In this document: positions 32,527 through 40,768 of the stretch, piece after piece | How the letters are laid out: each line of letters starts with the position of its first letter | How positions within the stretch are numbered: the first letter of the stretch is position 1 | Source of the DNA: [Clostridium] asparagiforme DSM 15981 | GTDB taxonomy: Bacteria; Bacillota; Clostridia; Lachnospirales; Lachnospiraceae | NCBI GenBank assembly: GCA_025149125.1 | Contig: CP102272.1 | Location: 124,001-188,000 of the forward strand | Length of the DNA stretch: 64,000 bases | Reading direction: 5' to 3' | Notes under the pieces: model-generated | The model's database searches: none | The model's input: the letters and a program-made list of their open reading frames with translations, nothing else | Told to the model about the DNA's origin: nothing | Position numbers and translations under genes: made by a program

Positions 32527-33147
32527 ATGAAAGTATTGCTGATCAACGGAAGCCCTCACGGGGCGGGATGTACATACACGGCCCTGGAGGAGGTGGCCCG
32601 TGCGCTGCACGAGGACGGTGTGGAGACAGAGCTGATCCAGATCGGAACCGGAGCGGTTCACGGCTGCATCGGCTGCGGGCACTGTAAGAGCGCGGGCTGC
32701 TGCGTGTTCACCGACGACCAGGTAAACGAGGCGGCGGCAAAGCTGCGGGAGGCGGACGGCCTGGTAGTTGGCTCCCCGGTCTATTACGCCTCGCCCAACG
32801 GATCGATCCTGGCCTTTTTAGACCGCCTGTTCATGAGCGGCGGCGGATTCCGTCTGAAACCGGCGGCGGCCATCGCCTCGGCCAGAAGAGCGGGCACCAC
32901 AGCCACGGTGGACGCCATCAACAAGTATTTCTCCCTGTCCGGTATGCCCATTGTGAGTTCCAATTATTTCCATGTGATCCACGGAAATACCCCGGATGAG
33001 GCGAAGCAGGACGAGGAGGGCATGCAGACCATGCGCACCATCGGTCACAACATGGCCTGGCTCCTGAAGTGTATTGAAGCGGGCCGTGGTGCCGGAGTGC
33101 CGGAGCCGGTGGCGGAAGGGAAGATTAAGACGAATTTTATCCGGTAA
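32527..33147 (+). CDS. flavodoxin-fold NAD(P)H-dependent FMN reductase
   Basis: 206 residues. The FMN phosphate loop is LLINGSPHGAGCTYTALEE, and the isoalloxazine-contact region GSPVYYASPNGSILAFLDRL is that of the flavodoxin-like NADPH-FMN reductase family (iron-sulfur flavoprotein branch). A cysteine-rich loop, CIGCGHCKSAGCCVF, lies between; in related iron-sulfur flavoproteins such a loop holds a [4Fe-4S] cluster. The electron acceptor is unknown. ATG 32527 follows AAAAGGAGTGTTGGAA. Monocistronic, with a terminator behind it. Confidence 0.82.
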   Translation: MKVLLINGSPHGAGCTYTALEEVARALHEDGVETELIQIGTGAVHGCIGCGHCKSAGCCVFTDDQVNEAAAKLREADGLVVGSPVYYASPNGSILAFLDRLFMSGGGFRLKPAAAIASARRAGTTATVDAINKYFSLSGMPIVSSNYFHVIHGNTPDEAKQDEEGMQTMRTIGHNMAWLLKCIEAGRGAGVPEPVAEGKIKTNFIR

Positions 33148-33179
33148 GTGAGCGGACAACGCAATGATGGAACAACGCA

Positions 33180-33218
33180 GGCTGCGGGAACCGGTAAATG
33201 GGAGCCCGCAGCCATTTT
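33180..33218 (+). terminator. terminator before the DUF262 island
   Basis: GGCTGCGGG (33180-33188) pairs with CCCGCAGCC (33205-33213), followed by ATTTT. Confidence 0.8.
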
Positions 33219-33254
33219 ATGGCTGTTTTGTACGCTGCCCCCCGGAAATAGCGG

Positions 33255-33283
33255 TTGTGTGGAGGGGAAAAAGAATATATAAT
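33255..33283 (+). promoter_or_regulatory. probable promoter of the DUF262-ATPase operon
   Basis: TATAAT (33278-33283) preceded at 17 nt by a weak TTGTGT (33255-33260). The surrounding 80 nt are AT-rich compared with the genome. Confidence 0.55.
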
Positions 33284-33331
33284 AATAAGAGATTGACGGG
33301 TGTTTGAAAATAGCGGAGATAATGGGGAATT

Positions 33332-34594
33332 ATGAGAGAGAGTCAGAGAGAAAAGATCGATGAGATTGTAAAATTTGCGAAGAAAAACGAGGATACAATC
33401 GGTTACAAGACGGTTGTTGATATTTTGAAAAATAAAGAAGATTCAGTGACAGAGACGGATATACTGGAGACGATCGAGGAAATTTTACAGTACGGTATTC
33501 TGATTGATTATGGTGATGACGAAGGATATCCGGCGGAGGAGATCGGCCCGGATACATTTATACCGGCGGATGTGAATATCAGTCAGAAGCCCATCAATGT
33601 TTATAATCTGATGGAGCGCCTGGAGAATGACGAAATTAACCTGAGCCCGGATTTTCAGCGCAACGGAAATCTTTGGTCCCTGGAAAAGCAGAGCCAGCTC
33701 ATTGAATCCCTGATGTTAAAAATTCCGATTCCCGCGTTTTATTTTAACGCCGCAGACGACGACCGGTGGGTTGTGATCGACGGACGCCAGCGGCTGACGG
33801 CCTTTCAGAATTTTTTGGTGGGGGAAGGCGGGGAAAAGAAAGCCTTTGAGGGGTTACAGTATTTAAGAGATTTTAACGGATTTACCTTCGACGATCTGCC
33901 CAGGCAATATGCGCGCAGGATCAAGGAGACTCCCATTATCGCCTTCACTGTTGAGAAGGGGACGCCGGATGCGGTGGTTTTCAATATATTCCAGCGGATC
34001 AACACGGGCGGAGTCATTTTGACGGATCAGGAGATCCGGCAGGCGCTCTACCAGGGGGCGGCCACCGAGCTGATCCAGCGCCTGGCGGAGAGCGAAGAAT
34101 TTCTGGAGGCCACGCAAGGAGCGATCTCCCCGGCCCGGATGGCCGACCGGGAGTATGTGACGCGGTTTCTGGCCTTTACGGAGCTGGATTACAAAAAATA
34201 TTACAAGGGGAACATCGACAATTTCCTGATAAAAGCGCTGAGACAGGTCAATAATTATGACAAGGATCAGATTGCCTGGCTGGAGGAGAAATTTAAAAAT
34301 ATTATGGGCTGCTGCAGCGCGGTTTTTGGAAAATACGCCTTCCGCAAGTATAATACAAATTGGCGCAGAGGACCTGTCAACAAAGCGATTTTTGAAATTT
34401 GGGCCGTCTGCTTTTCCGAGTTGACCGGGGACGAGCTGCGACGGATTGTTGAACGTAAAGATGAGTTTTTAATCGCTTTTGGCAAGTTGCTGCAGGATAG
34501 TGAATTTAATACCGCGCTGAAAGCGGGCGATCAGTATTCTACGGTGCGCAGAATCGATATGGCGCGGAATTTTGTGAGGGAGTTCACATGTTAA
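33332..34594 (+). CDS. DUF262 (ParB-like/GmrS-type) protein with extra N-terminal domain
   Basis: 420 residues. The DUF262 core begins near residue 85 and carries the invariant DGRQRL motif at 150-155, followed by PIIAFTVEKGTPDAVVFNIFQRINTGGVILTDQEIRQAL, the family's FxRINxGG..L..QE.R block in pieces. DUF262 proteins are ParB/Srx-fold NTPases or nucleases, best known from GmrSD modification-dependent restriction. Residues 1-65 are a separate small helical domain. The start follows AATGGGGAATT. The stop overlaps the ATPase gene by 7 nt. Lower GC and mixed codon use compared with neighbours suggest transfer. Confidence 0.85.
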   Translation: MRESQREKIDEIVKFAKKNEDTIGYKTVVDILKNKEDSVTETDILETIEEILQYGILIDYGDDEGYPAEEIGPDTFIPADVNISQKPINVYNLMERLENDEINLSPDFQRNGNLWSLEKQSQLIESLMLKIPIPAFYFNAADDDRWVVIDGRQRLTAFQNFLVGEGGEKKAFEGLQYLRDFNGFTFDDLPRQYARRIKETPIIAFTVEKGTPDAVVFNIFQRINTGGVILTDQEIRQALYQGAATELIQRLAESEEFLEATQGAISPARMADREYVTRFLAFTELDYKKYYKGNIDNFLIKALRQVNNYDKDQIAWLEEKFKNIMGCCSAVFGKYAFRKYNTNWRRGPVNKAIFEIWAVCFSELTGDELRRIVERKDEFLIAFGKLLQDSEFNTALKAGDQYSTVRRIDMARNFVREFTC

Positions 34595-35679
34595 GAGAAG
34601 TCAAACTCAAAAATTTTAAATGTTTTGATCAGCTGACTCTGCCGCTGAAAAATGTAAACATGCTGACCGGCATCAACGGGGTAGGCAAATCCACCGTAAT
34701 ACAAAGCATACTGTTGCTGCGGCAGTCTTACTTGCAGGACCGCTCCCTCGGGGGACTGAGCCTGAACGGGAAGTATGTGAAGCTTGGAAATGCCCAGGAT
34801 GTGCTGTATGAGAAGGCCGCGGAGGAGTTGATCGGGATTGGCGTCTCGGCTGACGAAGGCGATTTCTGCGCCAGCTTTCACTATATCCCGGACTCGGACC
34901 TGCTTCCGATGGAATCTGCTGATCCCGGTAAGTTGGAATCAGGAATTTTTGGGAATCGTTTTTCTTATTTATCCGCATTCCGCATTGAACCGCTGGAACT
35001 CTACCGTATTGCCAATGAGGAGGAGATTGTCAGACGGGAATTCGGTAATAACGGTGAATTTGCCCTCCAGTATTTAAGCCTGTTCGGCAATGAAGACGTG
35101 GAGAATCAGGCGGTTGTTCTGCAGGATAAGCTGGGAGCCAGTCTGGCGAACCAGACCAGGGCGTGGATGGACCGGATTGCCCCTGGGGTGGCTCCGCAGA
35201 TCACGCTGAATCCCCAGCTGAGAACGTCGGAAGTTCGCTATGAGTTTATTGAGGGAAAAGAGAAGACGAACTCCTATAAGAGCATGAACGTGGGATTCGG
35301 GATTACCTATGTGCTTCCCTTGATTATTGCCATACTTTCCGCCAGGCAGGGGGATATCATTGTGGTGGAGAATCCGGAGGCGCACATTCATCCGGCCGGG
35401 CAGAGGATGCTGGGTGAGCTGATTACCCGGGCGGGAGCCGGAGGCGTGCAGCTGTTTGTGGAGACCCACAGTGATCACATTTTGAATGGAACCCGGCTGG
35501 CCGTCAAAAAAGGCGCGATCGATGAATCCCTTGTGCAGCTGGTATTTTTCTATAAGGATGGCGCGGATCAATACAAACACAAGTATGTGGCGCCCAAAAT
35601 CTATAGGGACGGCAGGCTGGACTGCTGGCCGGAGGGATTTTTGGACGAATGGGATAAAGCTCTGTATGATTTGATTTAA
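34588..35679 (+). CDS. AAA/OLD-like ABC ATPase (DUF3696-type)
   Basis: 363 residues. The N-terminus LREVKLKNFKCFDQLTLPLKNVNMLTG leads into Walker A GINGVGKST (about residues 28-36). A long insertion is followed by the signature-like region MNVGFGITYVLPLI, Walker B IIVVENPEAHIHPAGQ (near 255) and switch ETHSDHILNG. The sequence ends in a short DUF3696-like tail, with no TOPRIM nuclease. Such ATPases serve as sensors or motors in many phage-defence loci. It is coupled to the DUF262 gene by a 7-nt overlap and followed after 9 nt by the third island gene. Confidence 0.85.
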   Translation: MLREVKLKNFKCFDQLTLPLKNVNMLTGINGVGKSTVIQSILLLRQSYLQDRSLGGLSLNGKYVKLGNAQDVLYEKAAEELIGIGVSADEGDFCASFHYIPDSDLLPMESADPGKLESGIFGNRFSYLSAFRIEPLELYRIANEEEIVRREFGNNGEFALQYLSLFGNEDVENQAVVLQDKLGASLANQTRAWMDRIAPGVAPQITLNPQLRTSEVRYEFIEGKEKTNSYKSMNVGFGITYVLPLIIAILSARQGDIIVVENPEAHIHPAGQRMLGELITRAGAGGVQLFVETHSDHILNGTRLAVKKGAIDESLVQLVFFYKDGADQYKHKYVAPKIYRDGRLDCWPEGFLDEWDKALYDLI

Positions 35680-35688
35680 GGAGAGTTT

Positions 35689-36591
35689 ATGTACTTAAAT
35701 GAAAAAGCGTGGGAAGCGGAGCCGGAAAATCTATATGAGGCCAGCGATGCGCTGAAGAACTTCCTTGATATGTATAAAGTTCTGGCGGGGGCATACGGCC
35801 GCCCCGAGGTGTATGTCCCGTCGGAGGATGAACCGTACTTCCGCTCTGTCACGTATTCCGTTGCAAAATGGCTGTCTGAGGTTGATATTGAGTACAGGCG
35901 CTTGTATCTGAGCTTTTGGAACAGAAGGTGCGTTTACACGCCGGATGACGAATATGAGGTGTATGAGGGGCAGACGGCTTTAAGAGGGGGCACCGAGGCG
36001 GTTTTAAACGATTCGTTTATGCTCAGTATCTGCCTGGACGATCGATGGGAAAGGGCGGAGATACCGGCGGTTCTGTTCTCGCTGGCGGACAATGCGGAAT
36101 CGCCGGTCGTGGTGCGCAACGTGTTCAGCGCCTCCCAGCTGGCGGAGGAGCCGCTGGCCGCCGCTTTAAAAGCAACGTTTGCCGTAACCATCTATACTTA
36201 TGAAGAACTGTGGGAAAGGCGGTCCCGGCTGTTTCCTCATCTGCGGTTCTGTCCGTCCGTCAGACGTGATCTGGAAAATCTTGAGAAATCTTATATTCGT
36301 CAAATTGTGAAAAAATTATCAGAACTGGAGGAATACAGTTCAAAATACCAGGGCCTGCCATTCCGGCCTGATCATTTGACCAAAACTACCCCGGAGTCCG
36401 ACACCACGATGGAAATGTATCAAAAGCAGCATACCTTCCGCGACGAAAACGACGTGGAGTATCAGGCCAGCTGGCATATGCGGTTCACCGGGATTCCCGG
36501 AAGAATATTTTTTGTTCCGGATTACACGGACGCAGCGATGCTGATCTGCTATATTGGAAAGAAATTGCCGAATGCCTCCTATCCTACATAA
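35689..36591 (+). CDS. unknown protein, third gene of the DUF262-ATPase island
   Basis: 300 residues that I cannot assign to a named family. There is no signal peptide or membrane helix. Residues 1-190 are rich in Tyr, Glu and Leu and contain RRLYLSFWNRRCVYTPDDEYEVYEG. The C-terminal 60 residues, FRDENDVEYQASWHMRFTGIPGRI-FFVPDYTDAAMLICYIGKKLPNASYP, resemble the strand pattern at the end of RelE-like toxins and are the best lead to function. AGGAGAGTTT precedes the ATG. It is the last gene of the operon and ends inside a bidirectional terminator. Confidence 0.8.
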   Translation: MYLNEKAWEAEPENLYEASDALKNFLDMYKVLAGAYGRPEVYVPSEDEPYFRSVTYSVAKWLSEVDIEYRRLYLSFWNRRCVYTPDDEYEVYEGQTALRGGTEAVLNDSFMLSICLDDRWERAEIPAVLFSLADNAESPVVVRNVFSASQLAEEPLAAALKATFAVTIYTYEELWERRSRLFPHLRFCPSVRRDLENLEKSYIRQIVKKLSELEEYSSKYQGLPFRPDHLTKTTPESDTTMEMYQKQHTFRDENDVEYQASWHMRFTGIPGRIFFVPDYTDAAMLICYIGKKLPNASYPT

Positions 36592-36639
36592 AAACGATAC
36601 GGCCGTCCGCCGGAGCGGATGTTGGCCGTATCGTTTTTA
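36590..36639. terminator. bidirectional terminator between the island and the PfkB-NagB operon
   Basis: AAAAACGATACGGCC (36590-36604) pairs perfectly over 15 bp with GGCCGTATCGTTTTT (36625-36639). A-rich and T-rich ends serve both strands. Confidence 0.93.
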
Positions 36640-36652
36640 ATACCGGGTTTAT

Positions 36653-37567
36653 TTATCCCAAAGACTTTATAAACTCCTCCACCTCGCCCATCGGCCTGTA
36701 AGCCGGAATGGTTCCGTCAATGGTGACGGAGAGGGCGGCGTATTTGCTGGCCCAGTGGGTGGCTTCCTTCAAATCCTTGCCCAGAATCAGCTGCGCCACG
36801 GTGGCGGCCATATAGCCGTCGCCGGCGCCAGCGGTGTTGACCACGTTCTCCACCTTCACCGATTCCACGGTCCAGTATTCGTCGCCGCGCAGGACCGCGC
36901 TTCCGTCGCCTCCCATGGTCATGATGATGTTGGGCACGCCGTATTTCTCCTGCACCTTATTTAACATATCCTGGGGCAGGTCCAGGATGTAGCGGCCCTC
37001 CACCTCGTTGATAAACAGATAGTCCACATAGTCCAGACGGCCCATGGGCTTCTCGGGAAGGGGGCTGGGGTTGACCAGCGTCACCATTCCCAGCTCCTTG
37101 GCGTACCGGGCGGCGTCTAAGGACAGCTGCTCCGGCACCTCAAAGCCGGTGACGAACATTCTGGTGCCCTTCATCGCGTCCAGGGCGGCCTTCACCTCGT
37201 CTAAGGTCAGCTTCACGCTGGAGCTGTCCCCGTCGATCACGGTGTTCTGGCCGTCGGGCCCGATTAAGATTAGGCCGGTGCCGGTGGAAACCTCGTCGGT
37301 GCGGTACAGATAGGTGGTGTCCACACCTGCGTCCTGCATCCATTTCTCGCCCAGGTCGCCCCAGGGATCATTTCCCACCTTGCCGATGTATGCGGTGTCG
37401 ATGCCGAGACGTCCCAGGGCTACGGAAACATTGGAGCCCTTGCCGCCGTCCTCGGCCACATGCCATTTGGTTACACAGAGAGTTTCGCCCCATACGGGCA
37501 TATGGTCCGCGTAGGCGTACTGGCCCACGCCGTGGCTGTTCAGTACAATTACGTCTTTCTTGCTCAT
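36653..37567 (-). CDS. PfkB-family sugar kinase 1
   Basis: 304 residues of the ribokinase/PfkB family. GGKGSNVSVALGRLG is PfkB signature 1; TAGAGDGYMAATV is signature 2 with the catalytic aspartate and anion hole. It phosphorylates a sugar or sugar derivative with ATP. Its closest relative here is kinase 2 (47342-48304); both start with DVIVLNSHGVGQ and share GKVG-DPWGD and VDTT-Y motifs, so they are paralogues. It is the second gene of an operon with the NagB-like gene (6 nt apart). Substrate unknown. Confidence 0.88.
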   Translation of the reverse strand: MSKKDVIVLNSHGVGQYAYADHMPVWGETLCVTKWHVAEDGGKGSNVSVALGRLGIDTAYIGKVGNDPWGDLGEKWMQDAGVDTTYLYRTDEVSTGTGLILIGPDGQNTVIDGDSSSVKLTLDEVKAALDAMKGTRMFVTGFEVPEQLSLDAARYAKELGMVTLVNPSPLPEKPMGRLDYVDYLFINEVEGRYILDLPQDMLNKVQEKYGVPNIIMTMGGDGSAVLRGDEYWTVESVKVENVVNTAGAGDGYMAATVAQLILGKDLKEATHWASKYAALSVTIDGTIPAYRPMGEVEEFIKSLG

Positions 37568-37573
37568 CTTAAA

Positions 37574-38467
37574 TCACCATCCTTTGATTTCATGGGACAT
37601 GGGATGATCGGCGGTGTCCACGTTGCAGAACAGCGTCACATCCGGGATATACTTGGGAAGCAGCGTTACCGGGTACTCCAGAGTCGGCTCGCTGAACAGG
37701 GCGACTCTCACCACGGTCTGTTTCCAGGAACCGGTGGCGATCATGTACACGGCCCGCTTGGCGGAAAGCATGGTCTTGAAGCCCAGGGTGACGGCTTTGG
37801 GCGGAACGCGGTCGTAGCAGCCGCCGAAGGTGCGCTGGCTCAGGGCCACGATGGTGTCCTCGTTCAAATCCACAACTCTGGTCTTGGAGTTGGCGTACTC
37901 CTCGATGGAGAGACGGCAGGAATAACGGCGGGGCGGCTCGCAGAAGGCCACCAGGCCCTTGCAGCCAACGCCTGCCCAGAGGGTGTCGATGCCGCCCAGC
38001 TCCTGGCACAGGTTGTCGGGATAGTCCAGATCGTTGATACGGGTCCAGATCCGCTGGTTCTCCGGCACGTTCAGTTCCGGATCGATGCGGCCGTAGAAGC
38101 AGGCGTTCATGGTGCCCTCCAGGCTCTCATAAGTGTCGCCTACCGGGAAAGGACGCCCCTCCCAATCCAGGAAATCGTCCATGTGAAATACCCAGAGATT
38201 CTTTAAGCTGATGCGCTCCTTGTTGACGCGGTCGATGAAGATGTCGTACTCGTCGGTGGGACCGGCCGGAAGCACCCATTTGGTCAGTTTGCCCTCCGCG
38301 TTGTGCTGGATTACCTCATCGGCCATCATATTTCCGATGATCTTCATCATGGAGGCGCGGTCTTCCTTGATGACCAGCTTTGTTTTCAGATCCGGCTGCT
38401 TTTCCAGGTCCTGCCATGGGATTGAGCACCAGCGGTACAGTTCTTCTCTTGAAATTTTAAAATCCAT
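37574..38467 (-). CDS. NagB-like sugar-phosphate isomerase/deaminase
   Basis: 297 residues, glucosamine-6-phosphate deaminase superfamily but divergent. NagB-type blocks are WVLPAGPTDEYD (phosphate loop), WVFHMDDFLDWEGRPFP (catalytic Asp region), WAGVGCKGLVAFCEPP and the late PPKAVTLGFKTMLSAKRAVYMIATGSWKQTVV. NagB turns glucosamine 6-phosphate into fructose 6-phosphate and ammonia; the exact substrate of this branch is unknown. ATG 38467 has AAGGAGAGC 6 nt upstream. It is co-transcribed with PfkB kinase 1 and follows a FrlA-like permease gene, suggesting an amino-sugar or Amadori-type substrate. Confidence 0.8.
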   Translation of the reverse strand: MDFKISREELYRWCSIPWQDLEKQPDLKTKLVIKEDRASMMKIIGNMMADEVIQHNAEGKLTKWVLPAGPTDEYDIFIDRVNKERISLKNLWVFHMDDFLDWEGRPFPVGDTYESLEGTMNACFYGRIDPELNVPENQRIWTRINDLDYPDNLCQELGGIDTLWAGVGCKGLVAFCEPPRRYSCRLSIEEYANSKTRVVDLNEDTIVALSQRTFGGCYDRVPPKAVTLGFKTMLSAKRAVYMIATGSWKQTVVRVALFSEPTLEYPVTLLPKYIPDVTLFCNVDTADHPMSHEIKGW

Positions 38468-38552
38468 TATCGAGCTCTCCTTTTCCTTTATACCACGCCG
38501 CAGCCCGGGGCCGGGCATGGATCAGTTTTTTTATTTGAAATAAGTATACTTT

Positions 38553-38656
38553 GTCACCAGCCGTAAGGCTGATGACAAGCATTACGTTTCCTTAATTATA
38601 CCATATCACATGCCGTCAGGCACATGACAAGAGGTAAGTTTCCTTGATTATTTCAC
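38553..38656. repeat. two 52-bp tandem repeats with paired hairpin motifs upstream of the NagB-PfkB operon
   Basis: Unit A starts GTCACCAGCC-GTAA-GGCTGATGAC (38553-38576), unit B ATCACATGCC-GTCA-GGCACATGAC (38605-38628). Both then read AAG...TA.GTTTCCTT.ATTAT. Base pairing is kept although bases differ. On the minus strand each palindrome is followed by a -10-like box: TATACT (38548-38543) and TATAAT (38600-38595). No good -35 boxes are present. The 52-bp spacing is five helical turns, suggesting stacked operator or activator sites. Confidence 0.75.
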
Positions 38657-38695
38657 GTGTAAAACGGGCTGTCTCAGGCAGGGGACCGTTTGGAC

Positions 38696-38730
38696 CGAAA
38701 AGATATGCCCCCTGTTACCGTGGGGGCATA
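38696..38730 (-). terminator. terminator of the FrlA-like permease gene
   Basis: ATGCCCCC (38705-38712) pairs with GGGGGCAT (38722-38729); on the minus strand it is followed by ATCTTTTC. Confidence 0.75.
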
Positions 38731-38773
38731 CCGGATTTCTGTATGGCGGTCACCGGGCATGCCGTTTAAGACA

Positions 38774-40252
<1,479 letters not shown>

Positions 40253-40261
40253 TATAAGTAT

Positions 40262-40540
40262 TAAAAATTTATATCCAAATTCTAAAAAAATGGGAAAATG
40301 CACAAAGATAATTCTAATAAACCCGCTAAAAACCCAAGGATCATTGTGCATATGGTATAAGAACCGGTGGAAATAACCCGGGAAATGATTGCGTTAAAAG
40401 ACAAGTTGAGGAGAAACTGATCCATTGGGGCAGAGCGAAAAAAGCCCGCAGGTGCGGGACAAACTGGCAATTTGGTAAATATTCCTAAAAAATAGCGGGT
40501 CAATTTCGCGGATCTAAATCTATTTTGACAGTAAATTTAT
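40262..40540. other. AT-rich intergenic stretch with one orphan hairpin
   Basis: No gene is supported. It holds an imperfect inverted repeat TGCACAA(A)GAT / ATC(A)TTGTGCA (about 40296-40352) and the orphan minus-strand terminator listed separately. Confidence 0.5.
40437..40459 (-). terminator. orphan minus-strand terminator
   Basis: On the minus strand CCCGC (40458-40454), loop ACCT, GCGGG (40449-40445), then CTTTTTT. It is not downstream of any recognised gene, so it may end a small RNA or attenuate the permease transcript from a more distal start. Confidence 0.6.
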
Positions 40541-40542
40541 AA

Positions 40543-40571
40543 TTGACGGACATGAGGTGCAATGCTATAAT
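40543..40571 (+). promoter_or_regulatory. promoter of the NhaC leader
   Basis: TTGACG (40543-40548), 17-nt spacer, TATAAT (40566-40571). The transcript would have a leader of about 190 nt before the GTG at 40769. Confidence 0.85.
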
Positions 40572-40584
40572 GGGTCCAACAAAA

Positions 40585-40660
40585 GTGGTCCTGTTTTTGG
40601 AAAACATATAAACATGATTGGAAGTTGGGGTCATGATGTATGCGGCGACCACAGGACCGC
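40585..40660 (+). ncRNA. candidate structured leader RNA of the NhaC gene
   Basis: GTGGTCCTGT (40585-40594) pairs with ACAGGACCGC (40651-40660), 10 pairs, enclosing a second hairpin with CATGA/TCATG and flanking CAT/ATG pairs. No T tract follows, so any control would act on translation or processing. I do not recognise it as a known riboswitch class. Confidence 0.45.
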
Positions 40661-40702
40661 AAATCAAAAAAGTTTATAGGGGAAAGGAATTGGTGTTTAA
40701 AG

Positions 40703-40765
40703 ATGAGAGATGGGAAACGGAAACCGGGATATGAGGTTCAATCGGAACCGGATTGGGGGTGTTGA
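40703..40765 (+). CDS. possible 20-residue leader peptide upstream of nhaC
   Basis: ATG at 40703, preceded by GGGGAAAGGAATTGG at some distance, encodes MRDGKRKPGYEVQSEPDWGC and stops 3 nt before the GTG of the antiporter. The antiporter's GGGGG ribosome site lies inside this frame, so translation of the short ORF could affect antiporter initiation. Coding status is uncertain. Confidence 0.35.
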   Translation: MRDGKRKPGYEVQSEPDWGC

Positions 40766-40768
40766 CCT

